DNA of 64,000 nucleotides. Origin: Acidimicrobiales bacterium. Its GTDB lineage: Bacteria > Actinomycetota > Acidimicrobiia > Acidimicrobiales > JACCXE01. The translations under genes were made by a program, and so were the position numbers. This document shows, piece by piece, positions 16,686 through 24,585 of the stretch; the stretch's first letter is position 1; every line of letters starts with the position of its first letter. Where the stretch lies: NCBI GenBank assembly GCA_035546775.1, contig DASZWD010000040.1, positions 64,291 through 128,290 of the forward strand. The letters run 5' to 3'. Below the pieces are notes generated by a model that was not told where the DNA came from, did no database searches, and worked only from the letters and a program-made list of their open reading frames with translations.

Positions 16686-17862
16686 GCCCACCCCCAACCT
16701 GATGCGCGAGCCGACCAGCGGCGGCCGCTTCGGCCAGTTCGGCGGGCGCTACGTCCCCGAGTCGCTGATGCCGGCCTGCCTCGAACTCGAAGCGGCGTTC
16801 CGCGAGGCGTGGGCCGATCCGGTCTTCGTCGACGAGTACCGCACGCTGCTGCGCGACTACGGCGGGCGCCCGACGCCCGTCACCGAATGCAAGCGGCTGT
16901 CGGCCGAACTCGGCGTGCGCGTGCTGCTCAAGCGCGAGGACCTGGCGCACACCGGCAGCCACAAGATCAACAACGTCGTCGGCCAGGCGCTGCTGACGCG
17001 GCGCATGGGCAAGACGCGCATGGTCGCCGAGACGGGCGCCGGCCAGCACGGCGTGGCCAGCGCGACCGCCGCCGCGCTGTTCGGCCTCGAGTGCGTCGTG
17101 TACATGGGCGAGGTCGACGTCGAGCGCCAGGCGCTCAACGTGTTCCGCATGCAACTGCTCGGCGCTGAGGTGCGACCGGTTGGTTCGGGCAGCCGCACGC
17201 TCAAAGACGCCATCAACGAAGCAATGCGCGACTGGGTGGCCAACGTCGAGTCGAGTCACTACTGCCTCGGCTCGGTCATGGGCCCGCATCCGTACCCGTG
17301 GATGGTGCGCGAGTTCCAGCGCATTGTCGGCGACGAAGCGCGCCCGCAGGCCCACGCCATCCTCGACGCCGATCCTGACGTCGTCGTCGCCTGCGTCGGT
17401 GGTGGCTCGAACGCCGCGGGGACGTTCGCGGGCTTCGTCGACACCGAGGCGCGCCTCGTGGGCGTGGAGCCGGCGGGTGGCGCGGCGATCGGTCGCGGCG
17501 TGCCGGGCGTCGTGCACGGCAGCGAGTCGATGCTGCTCCAGGACGAGTACGGCCAGATCGCCGAAGCGCATTCGATCAGCGCCGGGCTCGACTATCCCGG
17601 CGTCGGTCCCGAGCACGCGTTCCTGGCCTCGATCGGGCGTGCTACCTACGTCGCCGCCAACGACGACGAGGTCCTCGCCGCGCTCCAGCTGCTGGCGCGC
17701 ACTGAAGGGATCATTCCGGCGCTCGAGTCGGCGCACGCGGTGGCGTGGGTGATCGGGGCGGCCCGCCGCGGCGAACTGGCGCCCAACACGACGGTGTTGA
17801 TCACGCTGTCGGGCCGCGGCGACAAGGACGCCGAAACCGTGATGGGGATTCTGGCGCCGTGA
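16678..17862 (+). CDS. trpB: Tryptophan synthase beta chain
   Basis: 394 residues, PLP-dependent condensation of indole and serine. Lys96 in [13 protein letters not shown] forms the Schiff base; [12 protein letters not shown]-type segment, [27 protein letters not shown] (phosphate cradle) and [13 protein letters not shown] are all present. This is the TrpB1 type that pairs with TrpA. Overlaps trpF (eight bases) and trpA (GTGA). Confidence 0.97.
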   Translation: MSEPTPNLMREPTSGGRFGQFGGRYVPESLMPACLELEAAFREAWADPVFVDEYRTLLRDYGGRPTPVTECKRLSAELGVRVLLKREDLAHTGSHKINNVVGQALLTRRMGKTRMVAETGAGQHGVASATAAALFGLECVVYMGEVDVERQALNVFRMQLLGAEVRPVGSGSRTLKDAINEAMRDWVANVESSHYCLGSVMGPHPYPWMVREFQRIVGDEARPQAHAILDADPDVVVACVGGGSNAAGTFAGFVDTEARLVGVEPAGGAAIGRGVPGVVHGSESMLLQDEYGQIAEAHSISAGLDYPGVGPEHAFLASIGRATYVAANDDEVLAALQLLARTEGIIPALESAHAVAWVIGAARRGELAPNTTVLITLSGRGDKDAETVMGILAP

Positions 17863-18641
17863 ACGTGGAAGCGACCCTGCGGGCCAAGCGCGACGCCGGG
17901 CAGAAACTGCTCGTGCCCTACATGACGGGCGGCCTGGGCGGTCCGGATTGGGTCGAGTGCGTGCTCGCCATGGCCGCGGCCGGCGCCGACGCCATCGAGA
18001 TCGGCATCCCGTTCTCCGACCCGGTGATGGACGGCCCCACGATCCAGGAGGCGTCGCAGGCGGCGCTCGACGGAGGAGCGACGCCACCGAAGATCCTCGA
18101 CTCGCTGCGCGGCGTCGACGTCGGCGTCCCGCTGATCGCCATGACCTATTACAACCTGTGCTTCCACGCCGGCCACGAACGCTTCGCGTCGTCGCTCGTC
18201 GAGGCCGGCATCACCGGTGCGATCCTGCCGGACCTGCCGCTCGAAGAGTCCGTCGAGTGGGAGGCCACCGCCGCGCGACACGGCGTCGCCACCACGCTGC
18301 TGGCGGCGCCGATCACGCCCGACGATCGCCTCGTGCAGATCGCGGCGCGGTCGCGGGGTTTCGTCTACGCGGTGTCGCTTATGGGGACGACGGGCGAGCG
18401 CGGTACGCTGGCGGCGTCGGCCGCGCAGCTCGGAGCGCGTCTCAAAGCGGTGACCGACACCCCGGTGCTCATCGGTTTCGGTGTTTCGACTCCTGAGCAC
18501 GCCGTCGAAGCGTCAAAGCATTCCGACGGCGCGGTGGTCGCCTCGGCGCTGATGAGGATGTTGCTCGACGGCCGGGGACCAGACGCCGTGGCTGACGCGG
18601 TTGCCGCCATGCGGGCGGCGCTTGATGAGGAGTTCAAATGA
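17859..18641 (+). CDS. trpA: Tryptophan synthase alpha chain
   Basis: 260-residue TIM barrel splitting indole-3-glycerol phosphate. Catalytic Glu and Asp are in [40 protein letters not shown] and [11 protein letters not shown] are further family segments. GTG 17859 overlaps the trpB stop, and its TGA overlaps the helicase ATG, making the helicase part of the same operon. Confidence 0.96.
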   Translation: MNVEATLRAKRDAGQKLLVPYMTGGLGGPDWVECVLAMAAAGADAIEIGIPFSDPVMDGPTIQEASQAALDGGATPPKILDSLRGVDVGVPLIAMTYYNLCFHAGHERFASSLVEAGITGAILPDLPLEESVEWEATAARHGVATTLLAAPITPDDRLVQIAARSRGFVYAVSLMGTTGERGTLAASAAQLGARLKAVTDTPVLIGFGVSTPEHAVEASKHSDGAVVASALMRMLLDGRGPDAVADAVAAMRAALDEEFK

Positions 18642-19816
18642 GTGACGTGACGTTCGCCAGCCTCGGCGTGGACGAGGCACTGGTCGACGCGCTGTCGCAG
18701 TCGGGCGTGATCAAGCCCTTTGCCATCCAGGGGTTGACCATCGCCGATGCCCTCGCCGGCCGCGACGTGTGCGGTCAGGCCAAGACCGGTTCGGGCAAGA
18801 CGCTGGCCTTCGGTCTGCCGCTGTTGCAGCGCACCGCCCCCGGATCGCGACCCGGTTACCCCCGCGCCCTTGTGCTCGTGCCGACGCGCGAGCTCGCGGT
18901 GCAGGTGGCCGACGTGCTTACGCCGCTGGCGGAGTCGGTCGGCCTCACGCTGCGCGCGGTGTACGGCGGCACCGACCTCGACGCCGACATCCGCGCCTTC
19001 CGCAAGACCGTCGACGTCGTCATCGCCACGCCCGGTCGGCTCATCGACCTCGGCAACCGCGGCGAGATCCACGTGACCGACGTGGGGACGATCGTGCTCG
19101 ACGAGGCCGACCGCATGGCCGACATGGGCTTCCTGCCCCAGGTCGAGTGGTTCCTGCGTCGCATGACGCACGACCACCAGACGTTCCTGTTCTCGGCGAC
19201 GCTCGACAACGACGTCGACCACCTCATGAAGGCGTACATGAAGGACCCGGTGGTGCACACCGTGGAGAGCAAGACCGTCACCGTCGACGAGATGACGCAC
19301 CGCTTCTTGTTCGTGCACGAGATGGACAAGGCCCGCGTCGCCGCCACGATCAGCAAGAACGCCTACCGCACGCTCATCTTCACCCGCACCAAGCGCGGCG
19401 CCGACCGCCTCGTGGCCGACCTCAAGCAGGTCGGCGTCAAGGCGTCGCCGCTGCACGGCGACCTGCGCCAGAACGCGCGCGAGCGCGCCCTGTCGGAGTT
19501 CTCCGAAGGCAAGCTGCCGGTGCTCGTCGCCACCGACGTCGCCGCGCGCGGCATCCACGTCGACGGCATCGACGTCGTCATCCACTACGACCCGCCCGAA
19601 GACCACAAGACCTACCTCCACCGCTCGGGCCGCACCGCCCGCGCCGGCGAGAGCGGTCTCGTGGTCACGCTCGTGCTGTGGAATCAGCAGCTCGAAGTCG
19701 AGAAGCTCCAGAAGCGCATCGGCGTGAAGATGCCCATCCCCGAGGTGTTCTCGAATGACCCGCGCCTGACCGACCTGGCGGCGTGGGACCCGGTCAACGC
19801 AACCGAAAACGCCTGA
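18638..19816 (+). CDS. DEAD-box RNA helicase
   Basis: 392 residues with the two RecA-like domains and little else. Motifs in order: Q motif (FAIQGLTI), Walker A AKTGSGKT, PTRELAVQ, TPGRLID, DEAD, SAT, then TRTKRGAD, HGDLRQNARERAL, ATDVAARGIHVDG and HRSGRTARAG. There is no long basic C-terminal tail. ATGA overlap with trpA suggests co-expression with tryptophan biosynthesis, an unusual neighbour. Which RNA it unwinds is unknown. Confidence 0.95.
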   Translation: MSDVTFASLGVDEALVDALSQSGVIKPFAIQGLTIADALAGRDVCGQAKTGSGKTLAFGLPLLQRTAPGSRPGYPRALVLVPTRELAVQVADVLTPLAESVGLTLRAVYGGTDLDADIRAFRKTVDVVIATPGRLIDLGNRGEIHVTDVGTIVLDEADRMADMGFLPQVEWFLRRMTHDHQTFLFSATLDNDVDHLMKAYMKDPVVHTVESKTVTVDEMTHRFLFVHEMDKARVAATISKNAYRTLIFTRTKRGADRLVADLKQVGVKASPLHGDLRQNARERALSEFSEGKLPVLVATDVAARGIHVDGIDVVIHYDPPEDHKTYLHRSGRTARAGESGLVVTLVLWNQQLEVEKLQKRIGVKMPIPEVFSNDPRLTDLAAWDPVNATENA

Positions 19817-20090
19817 AGTACCAGTCCTTGTCGCGGGCGTGCGCGTGGAAGTGGTCGGGGATCTGGCGCATGTTGCGGTCGATCGACCATTCCTCGTAGA
19901 GGCCGTTGGCCACGCGCGTGAGTTCGCGCAACATGTGCTCGACGTGGTCCTCGGGTGGTTCGGTGCCGTGCTGGCGCCACACGACCATGGGTACGTCGCA
20001 GACTTCGCAGTCGGCGATCCAGCACACGTCGTCTTCGTAGTGCCACTGCGTCATGCGAGCGGCCTCGCATAAGTCGCAGTGCGGCGTCAC
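19794..20090 (-). CDS. Hypothetical protein with paired Cys motifs
   Basis: 98 residues from ATG 20090, overlapping the start-proximal end of the UbiB-like gene (four bases) and the 3' end of the convergent helicase (23 bases). HCDLCEAAR at the N-terminus and DCEVCDVPMVVWRQHG around residue 27 look like a CxxC...CxxC zinc site; the rest is rich in Trp, His and acidic residues (WSIDRNMRQIPDHFHAH). It is probably a small cytoplasmic zinc protein. No family is recognised with confidence. Confidence 0.75.
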   Translation of the reverse strand: MTPHCDLCEAARMTQWHYEDDVCWIADCEVCDVPMVVWRQHGTEPPEDHVEHMLRELTRVANGLYEEWSIDRNMRQIPDHFHAHARDKDWYFRRFRLR

Positions 20091-21688
20091 TTCTTCTTGC
20101 GCTTCTGCTCTTGCTGGTGCGCCTGCATGCGCTTCTGCATCAGCTGACGACGCTCCTGCAGTTCGCGGTGGGTGATCGACTGCACGCCTTCGCCCACGCC
20201 GAAGCTCGCCTTGACGCCTTCGAGGTCGATCTCGAAGGCCGCTCCGGGCTCCATGCCGATCTGGCGGGCGATCTCTTCGCCGTGGCGCGTCGCCATGTGC
20301 TCGGCGACATGGGTGATCTCGCCGAAGATGTCGACGTCGGGTGCGAGCGTCGCCAACGCGCCGTCGAGGAACAGCATGTCCTTGATGAACAGCATCAGTT
20401 CCTTCGGGAACCGGGCGCCGTAGCCGAGCAGCTTCTTCACGACGTCGCGCATCTCTTCGAGCAGCTGGTCAGGCGTCATCGCCAGCGGGTCGATCGGCGG
20501 GCGGTCGAGGCCGAGGTCCTTGATCAGCTCGGGGATGTCGGTGCCTTCGGGCAGCGCGCCGAGATCGATGAGCGCGCTCAGCTGGCCGTTGAGGTCGTTC
20601 ATGGTGGCGCCGACGATCATGCGCAGGAACGCCAGGCGCCGCTTCTCGTCGAGGCGGCCGGTGATGCCGTAGTCGAGCAGGGCGACGCGCCCGTCGCGCT
20701 GCACGAGCAGGTTGCCGCCGTGGAGGTCGCCGTGGAAGACGCCGTAGAGCATGGCGCCTTCGAGGAAGCTGACCATGCCGGCGCGCACGACGGCTTCGGT
20801 GTCGACGCCCGCCGCCTTCATGCCCTCGACGTCGTCGAAGCTGAAGCCGTCGAGGCGCTCCATCACCAGCATGCGCTTGGTGACGAGCACGGGGTGGGGC
20901 CGGGGCACGACCATCGAGCGCTGCCCGGTGGCCGCGAGCACGCGCGCCACGTCGAGCATGTTCTGGGCTTCGAGGCGGAAGTCGAGTTCCTCGGCGATGG
21001 TTTCGGCGAACAGGTCGACCAGCGCCGGGGGATTGGCCAGCGCCGCGATCGGGATGCGGCCGATGAGCACGGGCGAGATCCACGACATCGCGGCGAGGTC
21101 CTTGCGCACCAGGTCGCTCACCGTGGGGCGCTGGACTTTGACCACGACGTCTTCGCCCGTCTTCAACCGCGCGGTGTGCACCTGCGCGATCGACGCCGCG
21201 GCCAGCGGCTCGCGCGAGAAGTCGACGAACACCGCTTCGAGCGGCTTGCCGAGTTCGGCTTCCACGACGCGGCGCACGGTGTCGAAACCCTCAGCGGGCA
21301 CGCGGTCACGCAGGAGGATGAACTCCTTCACCAACTCCTCGGGGAAGATCCCCTCGCCCGACGAGAGGATCTGGCCGAGCTTGATGTAGGTCGGGCCGAG
21401 CTTCGAGAACGACACCCGCAGCCGCCGCGACAGCCCGGCGCGGGCCGTGTCGGGCGTGCGGCGCTGGTCGATCAGCTTCCAGCCGAGCAGTGCGCCGCCG
21501 AGGTGCCAGCCGGTGACGAGCGCCCGGGCCACGGGCGGCACCTTGCGCCGGCGCACGAGGTCGGGCACTTGTGCGGCGGTTCTCGCCCGTAGTTCGCCGA
21601 TGCCGTGTTGCCACGCCATGGCCTCGTCCGGGACCACCCAAGGTCCCGAGTCCGAGAACGCCCCCCGCTCCAGGTCGGTTGCCTGCAT
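20087..21688 (-). CDS. ABC1/UbiB-family atypical kinase
   Basis: 533 residues. Marks of the family: the N-terminal KxGQ motif in LGPTYIKLGQILSS, the Ala-rich loop AAASIAQVH replacing the Gly-rich loop, VVVKVQRP (ATP-site Lys), FHGDLHGGNLLV catalytic loop and LLDYGITGRL (Asp of DFG type). Family members are linked to isoprenoid-quinone and lipid homeostasis and behave as ATPases more than kinases. The C-terminus is an amphipathic, Gln/Lys-rich helix (QKRMQAHQQEQKRKKK). The -10 box lies six bases upstream; the 98-residue gene follows in an ATGA overlap. Confidence 0.92.
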   Translation of the reverse strand: MQATDLERGAFSDSGPWVVPDEAMAWQHGIGELRARTAAQVPDLVRRRKVPPVARALVTGWHLGGALLGWKLIDQRRTPDTARAGLSRRLRVSFSKLGPTYIKLGQILSSGEGIFPEELVKEFILLRDRVPAEGFDTVRRVVEAELGKPLEAVFVDFSREPLAAASIAQVHTARLKTGEDVVVKVQRPTVSDLVRKDLAAMSWISPVLIGRIPIAALANPPALVDLFAETIAEELDFRLEAQNMLDVARVLAATGQRSMVVPRPHPVLVTKRMLVMERLDGFSFDDVEGMKAAGVDTEAVVRAGMVSFLEGAMLYGVFHGDLHGGNLLVQRDGRVALLDYGITGRLDEKRRLAFLRMIVGATMNDLNGQLSALIDLGALPEGTDIPELIKDLGLDRPPIDPLAMTPDQLLEEMRDVVKKLLGYGARFPKELMLFIKDMLFLDGALATLAPDVDIFGEITHVAEHMATRHGEEIARQIGMEPGAAFEIDLEGVKASFGVGEGVQSITHRELQERRQLMQKRMQAHQQEQKRKKK

Positions 21689-21694
21689 GGAGAA

Positions 21695-21700
21695 AAGCTA
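21695..21700 (-). promoter_or_regulatory. -10 box for the UbiB-like gene (leaderless)
   Basis: TAGCTT on the minus strand, six bases from ATG 21688, with no Shine-Dalgarno. Confidence 0.5.
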
Positions 21701-21774
21701 CGCGTCGTAGGTACTTGCGGGAAATCGGTCCGTCCCTGGGGTGAATGCCTCATGTCGCCGGCGGCGCCGATCCG

Positions 21775-21780
21775 TACGTT
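21775..21780 (+). promoter_or_regulatory. -10 box for the NTF2-like gene (leaderless)
   Basis: TACGTT, seven bases before ATG 21788. It supports this ATG over an in-frame ATG at 21752. Confidence 0.5.
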
Positions 21781-21787
21781 CGGTTCT

Positions 21788-22201
21788 ATGAGTTCGTCGG
21801 CCATCGCCTTCCGTGACGCCCTGTGTGACCGTGACTTCGACGCCGTGCGCGCCCTGCTCGCCGACCACGTCGAGATGCGGGGCCTGCTCCCGTCGCGCAC
21901 CATCGAGGCGGCGGGCCCCGACGACATTCTCGGCTGGTTCACGAAGTGGTTCGCGACCGGCCCGGGCTTCGAAGTGCTCGGCCGCGGCGCCGGCACCACC
22001 GCCGGGCGCAACCGGGTGACGTGGCGCTTCCGCTTCAGCGCGCACCCGGTCATGGCGGAGCCTGGCGTGCACGAGATCGAGCAGACGGCCTACGTCGACG
22101 AGTCCGGCGGCCGCATTACCCGCATCGACCTGCTGTGTTCGGGCTTCCGGCCCGTGAGCGCCATCGACGCGCCGCAGTTCTGTTCGGTGCCCGTTCGCTA
22201 G
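21788..22201 (+). CDS. NTF2/SnoaL-like domain protein
   Basis: 137 residues with the cone-shaped NTF2 pattern: an N-terminal helix pair (AIAFRDALCDRDFDAVRALLADHVEMRG), a second helix (GPDDILGWFTKWFATG) and four to five beta strands (RVTWRFRFSAHP, HEIEQTAYVDESGGRITRIDLLCSGF). The family includes small-molecule isomerases, hydrolases and non-enzymatic binders; no catalytic residue can be named. It stands alone, divergent from the UbiB-like gene. Confidence 0.75.
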   Translation: MSSSAIAFRDALCDRDFDAVRALLADHVEMRGLLPSRTIEAAGPDDILGWFTKWFATGPGFEVLGRGAGTTAGRNRVTWRFRFSAHPVMAEPGVHEIEQTAYVDESGGRITRIDLLCSGFRPVSAIDAPQFCSVPVR

Positions 22202-22256
22202 CGACCGCCGTCCGGCTGCGCTAGGCATGCAGCACACGACCAACCAAGGAGTTGCC

Positions 22257-22649
22257 ATGGCTGAGTTCCCGGCAGTTGCCCACGTTGCGGTCACCGTGAA
22301 CGACTTGAGCAAGAGTCGTCCGTGGTATCAGGCGCTCTTCGGCGCCCCGCCGGTGCTCGACGAGGACACCGGGCCGTTCCATCACGTCGTGTGGCTCCTC
22401 GGTGGCACGCTGTTCGGCATCCATCAGCACCAGTCGCCGTCGAGTTCGGAAGCCTTCGACGAGTTGCGCCCCGGCCTCGACCACGTCGCCTTCGGTTGTG
22501 CCAATCGCGGCGAGCTCGAGGCGTGGGAAGCAAAGCTCGGTGAACTCGGCATTGCCAACGGCGGCATCGTCGACGCGCCCTACGGGTCGGGCCTGTCGTT
22601 CCGCGATCCTGACAACATCGCGTTGGAGTTCTTCGCGCCGCCGTCGTAG
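22257..22649 (+). CDS. VOC-family (glyoxalase/dioxygenase-like) protein
   Basis: 130 residues from ATG 22257, chosen because AAGGAG sits six bases upstream. Two beta-alpha-beta-beta-beta modules: VAHVAVTVNDLSKSRPWYQALFG and LDHVAFGCANRGELEAWEAKL, ending in the typical FRDPDNIALEFF. Metal-ligand candidates are His8 or so in the first strand, the His of GLDHVAF and the Glu of ALEFF. The substrate is unknown; family members include lyases, extradiol dioxygenases and resistance proteins. Confidence 0.85.
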   Translation: MAEFPAVAHVAVTVNDLSKSRPWYQALFGAPPVLDEDTGPFHHVVWLLGGTLFGIHQHQSPSSSEAFDELRPGLDHVAFGCANRGELEAWEAKLGELGIANGGIVDAPYGSGLSFRDPDNIALEFFAPPS

Positions 22650-22862
22650 GCCAATCACTCCGGATACCGCGGTGCTACCCGGCGGGCCAGGCGAAAAGTG
22701 CCGCGCTCATAGCGACAAGCGACACGGGTCCCGCTGAGGGCGCGCACGGGGATCCGGCGCTGGCGTTGATCGGCCGCCGCGGCGTGCCGCACCGTCTGGT
22801 CGAGGCGGGTTCAGGGTCGCGCACCCCGACTTCGAGGGCGCCCGGCGCGACTTGGTCTGGTG

Positions 22863-24065
22863 CTAGCCCGGCTGGCCGTTGGCGCCCGGTGCGCCTGTGC
22901 CGCCAACGGTTCCCGGAGCGCCACTCGAGCCGCTGATGGGGCCGACACCGCCCGGGCCGGCAATGCCCGGTGCGCCACCGGCACCACCGGCACCGCCGTG
23001 ACCGGCGGCGCCCGCGAGCCCAGACCCGAGGAGACCAACGCCGGGCGCGCCGCCGTTGCCTCCGGCGCCGCCCTTGCCTCCCGCGCCGCCGTTGCCGGCG
23101 TTGCCGCCGTTGCCGCCGGCGCCGTGGTTGCCCGCCTGCGTGCTGTCGATACCGCCGAGGCCTCCCGCGCCGCCGTTGCCACCCGCTGCGCCGTTGCCGG
23201 CGTTGCCGCCGTTGCCGCCGGCCCCGCCCGCACCGCCTGTGCCGAGCCGGGCCGAGCCGCCACGGCCGCCATTGCCTCCCGCGAACCCGGCACCGCCGGT
23301 CGCCCCCGCCGCGCCGTTGCCGCCTTGACCGCCGTTGCCACCGCTCCCGGCTCCGGGCTCGCCCGAGTAGCTCCCGCCGTTGCCGCCGTTGCCCCCGTTG
23401 CCGCCGCCGAACAACGCGTTGCCACCGTTGCCGCCATGGGCTCCGCTCACCTCGGCCGAGCCGGCGCCGGCGCCGCCCGGACCGCCGTTCCCGCCGGATG
23501 GGCCACCGTTGCCGCCGTCGCCGCCGATTCCCGTCCCGCTGGCGCCAGGACCGCCGTTCTGGAGGCCGACGCCATTGATGCCGTTGCCGTCCACTCCCGT
23601 GCCGGCGGTGTTGCCGGTCGTCGCGTTGACGCCGGTGTGCCCGGGAGCGCCGTTTCCGCCGTGGCCGCCCGCTCCGCCGTTGCCGACGAGGAGCCCGCCG
23701 TTGCCGCCGTAGCCGCCGTTGCCGCCGACGCCTGTCGTCCCATCCGATCCGTTTCCGCCGTTCCCGCCGTTGCCGAAGAGCCCGGCGCTGCCGCCATTGC
23801 CACCGTTCTCGCCGTCGCCGGTGGGGCTATAGCCGTTGCCGCCGTTGCCGAACAGGAGGCCGCCGTTGCCGCCGTTGGGGTGGTCGGCGGTGCCGTTGGC
23901 GCCGTTGCCGACGAGCATCGGCGCGCCGGGAATGTCGGGGAAGCCGGGAAAAATCGACGCGGCTTCGGCGGCGTCCGGCGTACCAAGGAGGATCGCTGCG
24001 GGCGTGCCCAGCATGAGACCGGCACCGATCGCAACCGCGAGTGCACGGTGTGACTTCCTGAACAC
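22863..24065 (-). CDS. Secreted glycine-rich PGRS-like protein
   Basis: 400 residues. A signal peptide (hydrophobic core LAVAIGAGLMLG, likely cut near DAAEA-A) is followed by about 360 residues made almost wholly of GGN/GGA/GNG triplets. The first units, LVGNGANG, GGNGGLLFGNGGNG and AGLFGNGGNGGNG, match the opening of the PGRS domain of mycobacterial PE_PGRS proteins strikingly, yet there is no PE domain. No cell-wall sorting signal or C-terminal helix is seen. A near-perfect AAGGAGG lies four bases before the ATG, so translation should be strong. The antisense frame is open too, a by-product of the repeat composition. A polyglycine-II-like helical bundle on the surface is inferred. Confidence 0.85.
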   Translation of the reverse strand: MFRKSHRALAVAIGAGLMLGTPAAILLGTPDAAEAASIFPGFPDIPGAPMLVGNGANGTADHPNGGNGGLLFGNGGNGYSPTGDGENGGNGGSAGLFGNGGNGGNGSDGTTGVGGNGGYGGNGGLLVGNGGAGGHGGNGAPGHTGVNATTGNTAGTGVDGNGINGVGLQNGGPGASGTGIGGDGGNGGPSGGNGGPGGAGAGSAEVSGAHGGNGGNALFGGGNGGNGGNGGSYSGEPGAGSGGNGGQGGNGAAGATGGAGFAGGNGGRGGSARLGTGGAGGAGGNGGNAGNGAAGGNGGAGGLGGIDSTQAGNHGAGGNGGNAGNGGAGGKGGAGGNGGAPGVGLLGSGLAGAAGHGGAGGAGGAPGIAGPGGVGPISGSSGAPGTVGGTGAPGANGQPG

Positions 24066-24069
24066 TGGA

Positions 24070-24076
24070 CCTCCTT
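24070..24076 (-). promoter_or_regulatory. Strong ribosome binding site of the PGRS-like gene
   Basis: AAGGAGG on the minus strand, four bases from the ATG at 24065. It contrasts with the leaderless divergent neighbour. A minus-strand TACTTT about 40 bases upstream (24105-24110) is a candidate -10. Confidence 0.6.
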
Positions 24077-24117
24077 GTATCCGCCGCGCCCGGGGACGAG
24101 CGACAAAGTACTGCGAC

Positions 24118-24123
24118 TACGTT
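24118..24123 (+). promoter_or_regulatory. -10 box for bcp (leaderless)
   Basis: TACGTT, six bases before ATG 24130, with no Shine-Dalgarno. Confidence 0.5.
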
Positions 24124-24129
24124 CGGAGC

Positions 24130-24585
24130 ATGCCTCTGAAGCCCGGTGACAAAGCGCCCGCCATTTCGTTGACCGACCAGCACGGCAACACGGTGAAGCT
24201 CTCGCAATTCAAGGGCCGCAAGGTGCTCGTGTACTTCTATCCGAAGGCCGACACACCCGGTTGCACGCAGCAGTCGTGCGGCATGCGCGACATCCTGCCG
24301 AAGATCGGCGACACCGCCGTGGTCGGCATTTCACCCGACAAGCCGGCCAAGCAGCTCAAGTTCGACGAGAAGTACGGCCTCGGGTTCCCGCTGCTCGCCG
24401 ACGAGGACCACGCCGTCGCCGAGGCCTACGACGTGTGGACCGAGAAGTCGATGTATGGCCGCAAGTACATGGGCATCCTGCGGTCGGCCTTCCTGGTCGA
24501 CGAGAAGGGCAAGATCGCGGAGGCCTGGTACAAGGTCTCGCCGAAGGACACGCCGGCGAACCTGCTGAAGGCGCTCGGTTCCTAG
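24130..24585 (+). CDS. bcp: Thioredoxin-dependent peroxiredoxin (Bcp/PrxQ)
   Basis: 151 residues. Reduces H2O2 and organic peroxides using thioredoxin. The peroxidatic Cys45 and resolving Cys50 are in the PrxQ arrangement DTPGCTQQSCGMRD; VLVYFYPKADTPGC and FLVDEKGKIAEAWYKV are further family marks. The start MPLKPGDKAPAISLTDQ is standard. The stop codon lies in a CTAG tetramer that also supplies the stop of the convergent propeller gene. Confidence 0.95.
   Translation: MPLKPGDKAPAISLTDQHGNTVKLSQFKGRKVLVYFYPKADTPGCTQQSCGMRDILPKIGDTAVVGISPDKPAKQLKFDEKYGLGFPLLADEDHAVAEAYDVWTEKSMYGRKYMGILRSAFLVDEKGKIAEAWYKVSPKDTPANLLKALGS

Noticed and set aside
22650-22862. 213-base gap after the VOC gene
   Set aside because: No gene, RNA or convincing palindrome could be supported there.
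22860-24053. 397-codon + strand frame antisense to the PGRS-like gene
   Set aside because: Ala/Val-rich shadow produced by the GGN repeat composition; the minus strand has signal peptide, repeat order and AAGGAGG.
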